Assembly (NCBI GenBank): GCA_963210315.1 | Contig: OY723312.1 | Location: 1,116,001 to 1,180,000, forward strand | Origin: Rhynchopus euleeides | Taxonomy: Eukaryota > Euglenozoa > Diplonemea > Diplonemida > Diplonemidae | DNA: 64,000 bases | Direction: 5' to 3' | Shown here: positions 1 to 11,447 of the stretch, one piece after another | Numbering within the stretch: the stretch's first letter is position 1 | How the letters are laid out: every line of letters starts with the position of its first letter | Notes under the pieces: model-generated | What the model saw: only the letters and a program-made list of their open reading frames with translations | The model's database searches: none | Told to the model about the DNA's origin: nothing | Made by a program: the position numbers and the translations under genes

Positions 1-1
1 G

Positions 2-267
2 GACAAATGGCGTGAGTCGGGGCGCATGGCACGTCTTGTCCGCATCTATGAGCTGCAGCTGGAGCACCTCAACGCCGCAGTTGACATGTGGGTTGGGGCC
101 GACGTCCCCAACACAACGTCGGTGGACTTAGAGCGCCATACGCGCATCATCGAGAAGGCGATGGAGGATCAGGAAGGCCTGTGCAACCTCGCGAAGCTGC
201 TTGCGGAGCAGCCCAACGATTCGGTCCTGAGGGTATGTCGTGCGAAGGGGGTCACGTCAGTGGAGGA
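2..267 (+). CDS. Partial host reading frame at the window edge, cut by a MITE
   Basis: The frame is open from base 2 and reads DKWRESGRMARLVRIYELQL and on for about 88 residues, with a first internal Met at 26. The composition is protein-like and helical: charged, mixed residues, no low complexity. No family is recognised. From 268 the frame runs into a MITE (family A), so the last residues before the stop at 350-352 come from the repeat. GTATGT at 231-236 resembles a splice donor, so the true exon could end there. The 5' part lies outside the window. It could be a last exon, an internal exon or a relic. The coding nature is inferred from composition only. Confidence 0.4.
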
Positions 268-384
268 GGCCCTTCGTTCAGAAGTGCAGAAAGTGAGGAA
301 AAAGTGGGCCGCCCCCTCACAACACACTCGGCTGCAAAGTGACACGGTTTGACACACAGTGCAGTGTGGCACAGAGCGAAGGCC
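268..384. mobile_element. MITE family A, copy 1
   Basis: A short inverted-repeat element. The left end reads GGCCCTTCGTTCAGAA and the right end CACAGAGCGAAGGCC, which is the reverse complement with few changes. Four further copies lie at 918, 33991, 50016 and 56386. The copy at 33991 is nearly identical in inverted orientation. It has no coding capacity. I could not fix a target-site duplication. Confidence 0.7.
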
Positions 385-917
385 TGGGGTTGGTTTTATG
401 TAGCGGATTTTCCGAGCTTTTCTGTTGTAAAGTGTTGTGCCGGCACCCCCCCCCCCCCCCTATTTACCCCCCCTATTTTGGGGTCTGGCTATGTGGCTTC
501 CAGGACACCACCACTACCACCCTCTCCTCCTCCCGCGCCCACAGAAAGTCTTCCAGTTGCTCGACGCCTCAAAGCCCACGGGCGGCCACCGGGTGCTTGT
601 GAAATTCTCACGGGTTCCCAAAGCTGCAGACGCCGACCCGCCGACTGAAATTTCATTCAACCTCCCACCTGATCGGGGGGTCGGTGGAAACTGATGTTGC
701 ATTGACATGCCCAGTCTTCTCAGGGCGGGCTGCTGCTGCTGCTGCTGCTGCATCCTTTGCTGACAGCAACGTGGAGTGGGGCGTTCCCTCCACGAGTGTA
801 CTCGAGGAGAGAGCAGCAGACACTACCCTAGACTGACCAAACAAGTTTGCTCCGAATGGTGTGGCGGTTTTCAAAAACCGGATATTACTTGTCGGAGGTG
901 GGGGGGGGGGGTGGGGT
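385..917. other. Gene-free stretch
   Basis: Holds poly-C runs near 448-460, a (GCT)n tract at about 731-752 and a poly-G run near 900. The short frames here are low-complexity. I see no gene. Confidence 0.6.
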
Positions 918-1038
918 GGCCTTCGTTCAGAACCGCAGAACAGTGAAAAAAAACAAAAAAAAGTGGCCTGTGTGTCGGATTCAGCTGCAGAAGCGGCACA
1001 GTTTGACACACAGTGTGACGACACACAGAGTGAAGGCG
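918..1038. mobile_element. MITE family A, copy 2 (diverged)
   Basis: Starts GGCCTTCGTTCAGAA and ends with a diverged AGAGTGAAGGCGC. It shares the internal GTTTGACACACAGTGTG segment with copy 1. An A-rich stretch has expanded inside it. Confidence 0.55.
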
Positions 1039-1182
1039 CTTCCCTCCCCCACCACCCCCCCCTCTGGAAAATTATTGCGATACAGCGGCAGAGATAATGC
1101 TTCTGTGCCCAAAGGAACAAAGCCCCTGCTGGCCAAATGTGTGGCCAGTCGGTGCGTAGGTTGTATGCTTTGCGTTGCGTGA

Positions 1183-1209
1183 TCTCTCTCTCTCTCTCTC
1201 TCTCTCTCG
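1183..1209. repeat. (CT)n microsatellite at the 3' edge of the LINE fragment
   Basis: An uninterrupted CT run directly abutting the 3' end of the minus-strand LINE fragment. A second CT run (about 2401-2412) abuts its 5' break, so the fragment lies inside a CT tract. Confidence 0.8.
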
Positions 1210-2395
1210 TATGCTTATAGTGTGAATATCCCCGAAACGAAAATACTCGCACCCCAAGGGTGTCGTCTACTTAACTACGCGGGCCCGCGGCCCGGTAGAC
1301 TCCCCTTGTTTGAGAGAGGAGCTGCTCTGGTGGGGTGAGGGAAGTGACACAGGAGGAGGAGAAGGCGCAGGCGCCACACGGTCTGTAGCGCCCGGTGACG
1401 CGCTACGTGAGGAGGGAGTATTAAGGTAGGCCCGGAAGCCTGTGGGCGCGTGCGGTGACCGCGCACGGGCGGGGGAGGAAGAGGCACCAGAACGGGGCCT
1501 TTGGGGAAGGGCTGCGTCAACGGACACGCCGTCGGGAGGGGAGGTAGTAGGAGAAGGTGGGTCCGGATCAGCGGCGCCCACGTCAGCGTCAGCGTCAGCG
1601 GTGGGGATCACGTGGTCGACCCTAGGCCTTTGGGCAGGCAGTGCCGGGGTGGAACCGGTATGCGCCTCTAAGGCGGTGCGCTTCAGCTGCGCCACGGCGG
1701 GGATGGATGGCCTGACGCCGTCGGGTGAGAGCCTCCTACGAGGCTGCATCAGGTGGCGGTGGGGTGAGCCCGGGGAGCACACGGTATGGGCCAGCCTCTT
1801 CAGGATAACTGGAGGGGTGGCGGGCTCGGGAGTAGCGGGACACGGGGTCGCTTCAGGGGAGGGCTGAGGCGCAGGCACACGGGGTGGCGTGGTGGAGGGA
1901 AGATCCCCCACGGTAGGCGCAGTCGCCTCTGGGAAGGGCGGGGTTGGCGGCACATGGGGCGGCGGGGTGGGGGCGTCTGCCTCCACAGGCGTCGCAGGGG
2001 CGGGAGGGGCGTGGTGGCCCTTCTTGCAGCAAGCGGTGGGGCGTCTGTTATCCATCTCAGGCAGAGAGGCGCAGACCCCGCAGGGGGGCAGGTCATGGTC
2101 GCGGCAGCCGTGGTGGCCACGCTTGCAGCACATGTTGGAGGAGCTGCAGGTGCCGCAGCGGAGCAGCCGGTGCGTGCTGCAGAACTGCACGGGCAGTCCG
2201 TCATCCTGGCGGTGGTGGGCCCGGCAGCAGTCTTCCATTCGCAGGGTTCGGTTGTGCCCCGCCGCGTCGCAGTCATGGCACTTGGGCTTGGAGTGGGCCC
2301 TGCAGACGTTGCGAGCCAGCACCTCCGAACGGGGGGCATAGCGCTCAGCGCCGCACGGCGCCGACCTCGGGCTGACCGTGTCGAGGGGGTCACGG
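1210..2395 (-). mobile_element. 5'-truncated copy of the LINE at 50.3-56.3 kb
   Basis: Matches 50349-51535 with roughly eight mismatches in 1.2 kb by eye, so it is a recent copy. It holds only the last ~360 codons of ORF2, ending at TAG 1267-1269: the Cys/His cluster (CRAHSKPKCHDCDAAGHNR and on) and the Pro-rich C-terminus, plus the ~57-bp 3' UTR. The homology stops abruptly at about 2395, after GTCACGGG, and is followed at once by (CT)n. Such 5' truncation is usual for target-primed reverse transcription. It cannot move on its own because the endonuclease and RT domains are absent. Confidence 0.9.
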
Positions 2396-2681
2396 GGGGT
2401 CTCTCTCTCTCTATTACATTGGGCTGCGTGTGTGTGTCACACGCACCCCGGTGCCATTGCAAACAGTACCCATGGCTTCTTTGACGGTGGTTTTCAAAAA
2501 CGGGTGGGTCAAAACATGCAGAATTCCGGCGAACAACAGGTTTTTTTTGGCGGCTGCGCCTTTCTTCCGTTTGTTGCTCTCCACGGGGGACGCATGGGGT
2601 TGTGGGGGAGGGACCCCTCTCGAAAATTCAGGAACTCCTGCAGACACCCCCCCCCCCCCCCCCCACTTCCCCTCATTGTTG

Positions 2682-2749
2682 CCTGCATAACGAGTGAAGG
2701 GAGATCATTCTCGTGCTTCCTTCTGCTTCTATTTCACTACCCCCCCCCC
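2682..2749 (+). repeat. Short hairpin element with C tail (SHE), copy
   Basis: Consensus as read across the window: CATAACGAGTGAAGGG, then GATCATTCTTGTGCTCCCTT, then ATTTCACTA and a run of Cs. AGTGAA pairs with TTCACT and AAGGG with CCCTT, giving a two-step hairpin followed by the C run. Confidence 0.7.
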
Positions 2750-4023
2750 ATTTCTGAAGTTTTATTTCTGCCGCTTTATTTATTTCTGAACGCACCACCC
2801 CTTCTCTCTTCCCCCCCCCCCCCACCCCTTCTTCTGTTCTTCTCTCTTTCCTTCTGGGAGGATGCTGATTTTTCCTCCCATGCGCACCTCACCCGTGCCG
2901 TCCTTCTTTTCGTCTGTCATGCAGTTCAGGGTGAGAGTCCTGCTACAACAGGGCCTGCCACACTGAAAAAGTGGCTACCATCTCCACATCCGCCGCACAC
3001 ACATTCTAAGTTTCGAAGTTTAGGGAGTCCTTCCGCACCTTTCTTCTTTATTTTTTTTCTTCACTTTACTTCGGACACCACCCCGTCGTCCCTACGTGCC
3101 ACCGTTAAGTAATACAGTCTCGGACACAACCTGCATATCGGTTGAAGGGAGTGGCCTCTCCCAGGCAGGGCCATCCTCTGGTTTTCCTTTTTGTTTAGTA
3201 GTACTACGGAACGCGGAAAGTAGTACTACGGAACCCCTGTCCTCACCCCCCTACCCCACTGCATGCATGGCACCGTTCAGGACTTTATCATCCCCGAGTT
3301 CCCAGGAAGCTGGCTCACGTTGAAGAACTCGGCCAGCGGAGGGGGAAGGTTGGGGGCGTGACGAACGAAACAGATGCCACATGAGGTGGGGAGGTGTGTG
3401 TGGGGGGAGGAATCCTCACGAAGTGACGGATGTAAGAGGGGTGTGGTTTTTTTTAAAGAAACTTTTACTGGCCTGCTTCAGCTTTTTCTGCCGAGGTGTC
3501 GGGTGCTGGGCAGAAATGCCGCCATTTTACTTTTTTTTGGAAAAAAACTGGTTTCAACACACACACACCACACCACCCCACCCCACCCCACCCCCCCAAC
3601 TCATGACACGCGACAACGCGCCTGCTGACGTGATGCCCACCCCCCCCCCCCCTCCCCTGAAAGGTACACCTCGTACCGGGCTGCCCCGGCATGTGTTCCG
3701 CGTCCTTATGGTACGGTCGTGGGTTGGCAGCCGAAACTGCTACCATAAGCAATTTTTTTGCGCCCCCCCCCCCCTGAACGTTCCTATGAACGTTCCTCTT
3801 TTAACGAACAAGCTGACATGCAAATGGAATGACTGAAGACATCACTGCGGTCACATAGGCTACATGAACCTGACTACAATGATGACACCAGTTACGCACA
3901 TTTCCACAGATGAGTGCCTTGACGTTTGATCATGAGAACCAAAGAACGTTTTTGCATACCATCACAGCCTAATTGCCCACACAGTACAACAACACAACAC
4001 AGGCCGGAAAAAACACTGGATTT

Positions 4024-4102
4024 CAGACACAACCTGCATAACGAGTGAAGGGTGATCATTCTTGTGCTCCCTTCAAATTCGATTTCACTACCCCCCCCCC
4101 CT
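4024..4102 (+). repeat. SHE copy
   Basis: A well-preserved copy starting CAGACACAACCTGCATAACG and ending TTTCACTA plus about ten Cs. Confidence 0.75.
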
Positions 4103-4673
4103 CCCCTCTGCCCGCCTCTGCAAGCATGCTGGGGCTGTGCTGTCTTTGGGCACCCCGTGTGAGTATGCTGTTGGCTGGCGGATCCCCCCCCCTCTCTCTA
4201 ACTCCCCTCTCCTCTCCCCCCCCCCCTCCAACAACCTTGCGCTTATACCGGAGCTTCTGGCGTGGGGCGTGGCCCCCTGCGCCGCTGCGCCGCCGCCGCT
4301 GACTCGAAACTGATTCGAAACTGCCTGGCGTGTCGACTTATCTGCATCTGTGTTGTGATTCCGGGTCGTGCTGCAGCGTGACTGTCTCTGAGTCTCCTTG
4401 CACCTGTCTCGCACATTTTTTTTTGCTGCGCTTTTGCAGGTGAGCAGCGAGCCCGGTGCGGGATGGGTTGCGGCGATGTGTCGTTGTCGTTCATGCACTT
4501 ATTCCACTGTCAATGTGATGTTCACCCGTTACATCGACACGCGGCTGTTGTCAGACAGACAGACAGGTCGCCCTGCCTGCTGCCCCAGCGCCTCCAGACA
4601 GGACCTGCCGCAAGCGGCTCCGGAGCAAATGTCCTCCCCTACACAGATGAATCGATCAAATTACACCGCAGGG

Positions 4674-4814
4674 GGGTGTCGATTTTTTCGGTTTTTTTCC
4701 GTTTTTTCCTTTTTTTTCGTTTTTTCCGCCTGTGGGCGCTGGCTGCGACTTGGTCAAAATTCTACGAAAAAAAAACGGAAAACGAAAAAACGGAAAATCC
4801 CAAAATCGACACCC
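4674..4814. repeat. Inverted-repeat (hairpin) element, GGGTGTCGATTTT ends
   Basis: The left arm begins GGGTGTCGATTTTTTCGG and the right arm ends CCAAAATCGACACCC. The body is T-rich on the left and A-rich on the right, so the whole can fold on itself. It looks like a small non-autonomous element. No target duplication was resolved. Confidence 0.55.
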
Positions 4815-5049
4815 TGATTTTCCGTTTTTTTCCGTTTTTTTCCGAGCACCAGAAATAGGCAGGGTTGTCGTAAGACCGGCGTGCCAAGCGGGGGGTGCTC
4901 GCATTTTTTTTTGGGGGGGGTCCAGAATGGGTCGTTTTTGGACATTTGAGCCCACTGCGAGCAGTGCCGGGTCCCGGAAACGCTGTTTCAAACGCTCAAA
5001 AGGGGAGGCGGTGGGCACCAGAACCCAGTAAATTTACCACAAATGGTCC

Positions 5050-8000
5050 CACCCACGAACGGGTTACCCCCTGCCTCTAGGGGTTCCCCCCACTCACAAA
5101 CGGGTTACCCCCTGCCTCTAGGGGTTCCCCCCAGCCACAAATGGGTTACCCCCTGCCTCTAGGGGTTCCCCCCACTCACAAACGGGTTACCCCCTGCCTC
5201 TAGGGGTTCCCCCCAGCCACAAATGGGTTACCCCCTGCCTCTAGGGGTTCCCCCCACTCACAAATGGGTTACCCCCTACCTCTAGGGGTTCCCCCCGCTC
5301 ACAAACGGGTTACCCCCTGCCTCTAGGGGTTCCCCCCACCCACAAATGGGTTACCCCCTACCTCTAGGGGTTCCCCCCACTCACAAACTGGTTACCCCCT
5401 GCCTCTAGGGGTTCCCCCCACTCACAAATGGGTTACCCCCTACCTCTAGGGGTTCCCCCCACTCACAAACTGGTTACCCCCTGCCTCTAGGGGTTCCCCC
5501 CAGCCACAAATGGGTTACCCCCTGCCTCTAGGGGTTCCCCCCACTCACAAACGGGTTACCCCCTGCCTCTAGGGGTTCCCCCCACTCACAAACTGGTTAC
5601 CCCCTGCCTCTAGGGGTTCCCCCCACTCACAAATGGGTTACCCCCTACCTCTAGGGGTTCCCCCCACTCACAAACTGGTTACCCCCTGCCTCTAGGGGTT
5701 CCCCCCACTCACAAACGGGTTACCCCCTACCTCTAGGGGTTCCCCCCACTCACAAATGGGTTACCCCCTACCTCTAGGGGTTCCCCCCACTCACAAACTG
5801 GTTACCCCCTGCCTCTAGGGGTTCCCCCCAGCCACAAATGGGTTACCCCCTGCCTCTAGGGGTTCCCCCCACTCACAAACGGGTTACCCCCTGCCTCTAG
5901 GGGTTCCCCCCACTCACAAATGGGTTACCCCCTACCTCTAGGGGTTCCCCCCACTCACAAACTGGTTACCCCCTGCCTCTAGGGGTTCCCCCCAGCCACA
6001 AATGGGTTACCCCCTGCCTCTAGGGGTTCCCCCCACTCACAAACGGGTTACCCCCTGCCTCTAGGGGTTCCCCCCACTCACAAACTGGTTACCCCCTGCC
6101 TCTAGGGGTTCCCCCCACTCACAAATGGGTTACCCCCTACCTCTAGGGGTTCCCCCCACTCACAAACTGGTTACCCCCTGCCTCTAGGGGTTCCCCCCAC
6201 TCACAAACGGGTTACCCCCTACCTCTAGGGGTTCCCCCCACTCACAAATGGGTTACCCCCTACCTCTAGGGGTTCCCCCCACTCACAAACTGGTTACCCC
6301 CTGCCTCTAGGGGTTCCCCCCAGCCACAAATGGGTTACCCCCTGCCTCTAGGGGTTCCCCCCACTCACAAACGGGTTACCCCCTGCCTCTAGGGGTTCCC
6401 CCCACTCACAAATGGGTTACCCCCTACCTCTAGGGGTTCCCCCCACTCACAAACTGGTTACCCCCTGCCTCTAGGGGTTCCCCCCACTCACAAACGGGTT
6501 ACCCCCTACCTCTAGGGGTTCCCCCCACTCACAAACTGGTTACCCCCTGCCTCTAGGGGTTCCCCCCACTCACAAATGGGTTACCCCCTACCTCTAGGGG
6601 TTCCCCCCACTCACAAACTGGTTACCCCCTGCCTCTAGGGGTTCCCCCCAGCCACAAATGGGTTACCCCCTGCCTCTAGGGGTTCCCCCCACTCACAAAC
6701 GGGTTACCCCCTGCCTCTAGGGGTTCCCCCCACTCACAAATGGGTTACCCCCTACCTCTAGGGGTTCCCCCCACTCACAAACTGGTTACCCCCTGCCTCT
6801 AGGGGTTCCCCCCACTCACAAATGGGTTACCCCCTACCTCTAGGGGTTCCCCCCACTCACAAACTGGTTACCCCCTGCCTCTAGGGGTTCCCCCCAGCCA
6901 CAAATGGGTTACCCCCTGCCTCTAGGGGTTCCCCCCACTCACAAATGGGTTACCCCCTACCTCTAGGGGTTCCCCCCGCTCACAAACGGGTTACCCCCTG
7001 CCTCTAGGGGTTCCCCCCACTCACAAATGGGTTACCCCCTACCTCTAGGGGTTCCCCCCACTCACAAACGGGTTACCCCCTGCCTCTAGGGGTTCCCCCC
7101 ACTCACAAATGGGTTACCCCCTACCTCTAGGGGTTCCCCCCACTCACAAACTGGTTACCCCCTGCCTCTAGGGGTTCCCCCCACTCACAAATGGGTTACC
7201 CCCTACCTCTAGGGGTTCCCCCCACTCACAAACTGGTTACCCCCTGCCTCTAGGGGTTCCCCCCAGCCACAAATGGGTTACCCCCTGCCTCTAGGGGTTC
7301 CCCCCACTCACAAATGGGTTACCCCCTACCTCTAGGGATTCCCCCCGCTCACAAACGGGTTACCCCCTGCCTCTAGGGGTTCCCCCCACTCACAAATGGG
7401 TTACCCCCTACCTCTAGGGGTTCCCCCCACTCACAAACTGGTTACCCCCTGCCTCTAGGGGTTCCCCCCAGCCACAAATGGGTTACCCCCTGCCTCTAGG
7501 GGTTCCCCCCACTCACAAACGGGTTACCCCCTGCCTCTAGGGGTTCCCCCCACTCACAAACTGGTTACCCCCTGCCTCTAGGGGTTCCCCCCAGCCACAA
7601 ATGGGTTACCCCCTGCCTCTAGGGGTTCCCCCCACTCACAAACGGGTTACCCCCTGCCTCTAGGGGTTCCCCCCACTCACAAACTGGTTACCCCCTGCCT
7701 CTAGGGGTTCCCCCCAGCCACAAATGGGTTACCCCCTGCCTCTAGGGGTTCCCCCCACTCACAAATGGGTTACCCCCTACCTCTAGGGGTTCCCCCCACT
7801 CACAAACGGGTTACCCCCTGCCTCTAGGGGTTCCCCCCACTCACAAATGGGTTACCCCCTACCTCTAGGGGTTCCCCCCACTCACAAACGGGTTACCCCC
7901 TGCCTCTAGGGGTTCCCCCCACTCACAAATGGGTTACCCCCTACCTCTAGGGGTTCCCCCCACTCACAAACGGGTTACCCCCTGCCTCTAGGGGTTCCCC

Positions 8001-8908
8001 CCACCCACAAACGGGTTACCCCCTGCCTCTAGGGGTTCCCCCCACTCACAAACGGGTTACCCCCTGCCTCTAGGGGTTCCCCCCACCCACAAACGGGTTA
8101 CCCCCTGCCTCTAGGGGTTCCCCCCACTCACAAATGGGTTACCCCCTACCTCTAGGGGTTCCCCCCACCCACAAACGGGTTACCCCCTGCCTCTAGGGGT
8201 TCCCCCCACCTACCAATGGGTTACCCCCTACCTCTCGGGGTTCCCCCCACCCACAAATGGGTTACCCCCTGCCTCTAGGGGTTCCCCCCAGCCACAAATA
8301 GGTTGCCCCCTGCCTCTAGAGGTTCCCCCCAGCCACCAATAGGTTGCCCCCTACCTTTAGAGGTTCCCCCCAGCCACCAATGGGTTGCCCCCTACCTCTA
8401 GAGGTTCCCCCCAGCCACTAATGGGTTGCCACCTACCTCTAGAGGTTCCCCCCAGACACCAATGGGTTGCCCCCTACTTCTAGAGGTTCCCCCCAGCCAC
8501 TAATGGGTTGCCACCTACCTCTAGAGGTTCCCCCCAGCCACCAATGGGTTGCCACCTACCTCTAGAGGTTCCCCCCAGCCACCAATGGGTTGCCCCCTAC
8601 CTCTAGAGGTTCCCCCCAGCCACTAATGGGTTGCCCCCTACCTCTAGAGGTTCCCCCCAGCCACCAATGGGTTGCCCCCTACCTCTAGAGGTTCCCCCCA
8701 GCCACTAATGGGTTGCCACCTACCTCTAGAGGTTCCCCCCAGCCACCAATGGGTTGCCCCCTACCTCTAGAGGTTCCCCCCAGCCACTAATGGGTTGCCA
8801 CCTACCTCTAGAGGTTCCCCCCAGCCACCAATGGGTTGCCACCTACCTCTAGAGGTTCCCCCCAGCCACTAATGGGTTGCCCCCTACCTCTAGAGGTTCC
8901 CCCCAGCC
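5050..8908 (+). repeat. Satellite 1: 41-bp tandem array, about 94 units
   Basis: The unit is CACAAACGGGTTACCCCCTG, CCTCTAGGGGTTCCCCCCAC, T. Variants differ at a few sites (ACT/AGC lead, AAAC/AAAT/AACTGG, GCCT/ACCT). They recur in a fixed order: the series from 5461 repeats from 5953, 492 bp or 12 units later, so there is a higher-order repeat. From about 8280 the units switch to a diverged subfamily (ACCAATGGGTTGCC, TCTAGAGGTT), which fills the last ~15 units. ACCCC and GGGGT within each unit can pair. Its role is unknown; a centromeric or heterochromatic role is only a guess. Confidence 0.95.
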
Positions 8909-8964
8909 ACCCCCGCCCCGCCCCCCCCCCCCCCCCCCCATGACTTCATCCCGTCCCAGGCATG

Positions 8965-9240
8965 TCGCTAAGCGTCGACCGTCGACCCAGTGATTTTGGG
9001 TTTCCCCCCCCATAAAAAAGCGTCGACCCAGCGTCGACCCAGTGGAACTGGGTTGACGCTTGGTCGAGGCTTGGAGCGTCGACACAGTGGAACTGGGTTG
9101 CCATTCAAGCCTGGACCAAGCGTCAACCCATTTATTACGCTGGGTCGACGCGAACCTAGCGTTGACCCGGTTACACTGGGTCGACGCTCACCAAGCGTCG
9201 ACCAAGCGTCAACCCACTTTCACTGGGTCGACGTCGAAGA
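8965..9240. repeat. Array of GTCGAC-centred words
   Basis: Repeated AGCGTCGACCCAG and its complement CTGGGTTGACGCTTGG alternate on both strands, so much of the segment is locally self-complementary. It lies directly after satellite 1. No gene. Confidence 0.65.
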
Positions 9241-9257
9241 GAGTATGGTTTTGCAGG

Positions 9258-9316
9258 AACAGATGCTCACTACCGTGGCCTCCGGCGGCTGGGGGCTCCG
9301 CCCCCCAGACCCCCTG
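9258..9316 (+). repeat. Dispersed module DM1, copy 1
   Basis: Core: ACTACCGTGGCCTCCGGCGG followed by a G-run/C-run hairpin (CTGGGGG, CTCC, GCCCCCCAG). Five copies lie in the window. This copy and the next head a ~400-bp block also found at 32955-33400. Confidence 0.75.
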
Positions 9317-9426
9317 TGGCGTATGTCTCGTACTCAAGTCATTCGATTCCCACCAGGTCAGGGAATCCAACCACTCCAATAGCCTCAGGGACGTAGCCAA
9401 CTCACACAGAATCTGTACGCCCACAA

Positions 9427-9487
9427 TGAACAGATGTTCACTACCGTGGCCTCCGGCGGCTGGGGGGCACTGCCCCCCAGACCCCCC
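9427..9487 (+). repeat. DM1, copy 2
   Basis: Same core, preceded by GAACAGATGTTC. It is followed by sequence (AACCAAGTCCTTG, GGCATATCAGGGGG, CACCCGAGTGGCGCGAGCGG) shared with 33200-33345. Confidence 0.75.
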
Positions 9488-9489
9488 AT

Positions 9490-10252
9490 CTCGCGTGCCC
9501 GTCTCGTAACCAAGTCCTTGCGCTTCAACGGCCCTGGCATATCAGGGGGTAGCGTCGAAATCATGGTCCCGAAAGCCATTTTTTGGGTTTCCTCCGGCAC
9601 CCGAGTGGCGCGAGCGGGAGAGGAACCACGGAAGGAACCCAGCGCCTCACACCGTGCCCACCTAGTGGTCCACTGATGGGGAAATGAGGCAACAACACGA
9701 GCGCGCGCGAAGCGCGCGCGAGAAAAATTTGCCCCTAGTGTTTTCCCCCCTGATCCCCCCCCAAAACAGGAGCGTCAACCCACCAAATCTCCAAAATCGA
9801 AAAGTTAGCGACAGGCCTGATCCCGTCCCCACCCAAAGCTCAAGCTTCCTGGACACGCTCGTTTGAGCAATCTGGAATCTGTAGAAGGCTCGCCGTGTAG
9901 GCGGCCTTGGCTATTTTGCCGGCTTGCTGGTCTGCGGCCCAGGATGCGCCTGCAGCGCCGTGTTGTCCCACGTTCTTGAGGCACCAAGCTTGAGGATTCT
10001 CTGGCAGATATGTTCACGATGTCCTTCACGTCTCAACGGGTTCTTCGGGTGTCCCATTCAAAAAAAACACCCGAAAAATATGATGACTTTGCTAAACTGG
10101 ACCCAACTCCCCATACTCTTTTTTTTTGCCATTTTTCAGCATTTTCCCCTGATTTGTCGGTTTTTTTTTGAAAAAATTTATTTTTTGTCCAGAATCGACA
10201 CCCCCCGCAACAGCCATATCTCCCCCACCCCACCCCATTTTATCGAGTGGAT
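9490..10252. other. Gene-free stretch
   Basis: Contains a GCGCGCGAAGCGCGCGCG hairpin near 9702-9720, also seen near 23036-23058, and A/T-rich tracts. I see no gene. Confidence 0.5.
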
Positions 10253-10336
10253 TTCAGACACAACCTGCATAACGAGTGCAGGGTGATCATTCTTGTGCTC
10301 CCTTCTACTTCTATTTCACTACCCCCCCCCCCCCCC
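10253..10336 (+). repeat. SHE copy
   Basis: Starts CAGACACAACCTGCATAACG and ends TTTCACTA plus about 15 Cs. Partial relatives follow at about 10337 and 10410. Confidence 0.7.
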
Positions 10337-10469
10337 TTTATCGAGTGAAGGGTGGTCGGCGCTGCCGATCCTAATCTTCTCTCAGCATACCCCCCCCCCC
10401 CCCCCCTCCTGCATAACGAGCTAGTGAAGGGAGATCAGCCCCTCCCGCTTCGCTTCACTTCCTCCCCTC

Positions 10470-11058
10470 CCCTCCCCTGCCTGGGTATTTCCACCCGCCC
10501 ATTCTATGTCCGCGATAGCCACAGCCTACCGCATCCCTGAGCACAGGGAAGGTTTGGCATTGTTATGTGGATGGTTCTCGTCGCGCCTTTCCGAGGGGTT
10601 TTTTTCTTTCCACCGCTATTCTCCACGGTATACCCTGCCAAATCCCCTTTGCACAGCAAACACTCGCTTCGCGCAGAGCCGATTTACGAACTCCTTTGGC
10701 GTACACTGCTGTATGCTGACAGGAGAGTTCATGATATTTCTCGAGCTTTGCAGTCGTGTTCGGGCGTGCATCAGGTCTCGTCTAGACACTGGAGGGGCTT
10801 TCGCTCTGTGTCAAAACCGTGTCGGCAGGTCTCCTCTTTTCATGAGGCGACTCGTCGTTCTGCACTTCTGAGCAAAAGGCCCATCACTGTGGATTGTGAA
10901 CAGGAAGAGGCAGATCACGGCACCTCTCAAAAGAGAGTGCCTTCCGTGTTAAGAATCGCCTCGCCGGAGGGGTTCGAAAAATATAATAACCGGGCTGGGG
11001 CTGTCAGGCCTGTTGAAATTCGCATATGCAGCAAAAATTCACAAAAATGCGCAAAAAT
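10470..11058. other. Gene-free stretch
   Basis: Two overlapping plus-strand frames of 121 and 173 codons have no recognisable domains and no supporting features. I treat them as chance frames. Confidence 0.4.
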
Positions 11059-11160
11059 TCGTCAGCTGATTGAGGGTGTGATATGAGGGTTCTATCCAAC
11101 AAGGATATCAAGGCGGCACTTTCAAAGTCCTGCCAAGGACAGCGCCACGTGGGTGTGTGC
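11059..11160 (+). repeat. Dispersed ~102-bp repeat, copy 1
   Basis: Begins CGTCAGCTGATTGAGGGTGT and ends CGCCACGTGGGTGTGTGC. Other copies lie at 12863, 16129 and 23449. Confidence 0.75.
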
Positions 11161-11365
11161 AAAAATTCACAAAAATTCACAGAGAGTCCACAAAAATTTA
11201 CAAAAAATCACAAACGTTTAGTGTGAGTTTTTGTGAACGTTTGCGAAAATTGCGAAAATTTGCGAAAATTTGCGAAAATTTGCGCAAGTTTGTGAAGCGT
11301 TTGTGAAAGTTTGTGAAGCGTTTGTGAAAGTTTGTGAAACGTTTGTGAAAGTTTGTGAACTCGCA
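11161..11365. repeat. TTTGTGAA/TTCACAAA minisatellite
   Basis: Short repeats of CAAAAATTCACAAA on the left and GTTTGTGAAAGTTTGTGAAG on the right are complementary. Related arrays occur at about 13135-13300 and 16400-16565. The frames through them give SQTLHKL-type repeats and are not genes. Confidence 0.7.
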
Positions 11366-11447
11366 AAATTTCCCGGATTTTTTTCTGGGGGGGCGGGGGG
11401 GTCCGGGTCACCGGGGTTAACCCGAGTCCGGTGGTTCAGGGCATCTG

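Larger units (their letters stand above)
2396..5049. other. Gene-free, poly-C-rich stretch
   Basis: Contains many C runs of 9 or more (for example near 2650, 2811, 3643, 3764, 4090 and 4208), a CA-rich run at 3556-3590, two copies of the short hairpin element, and an inverted-repeat element at 4674-4814. No reading frame has a protein-like composition. Confidence 0.6.

Noticed and set aside
4024-4102. tRNA-like promoter (AAATTCGATTT as a T-loop/B box) in the SHE repeat
   Set aside because: The bases around the loop do not pair as a T-arm, several copies lack the TTCGA word, and no A box lies at the right distance.
5050-8908. CRISPR-like array of short direct repeats
   Set aside because: Units are contiguous with no unique spacers, and the context is eukaryotic. 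It is a satellite.
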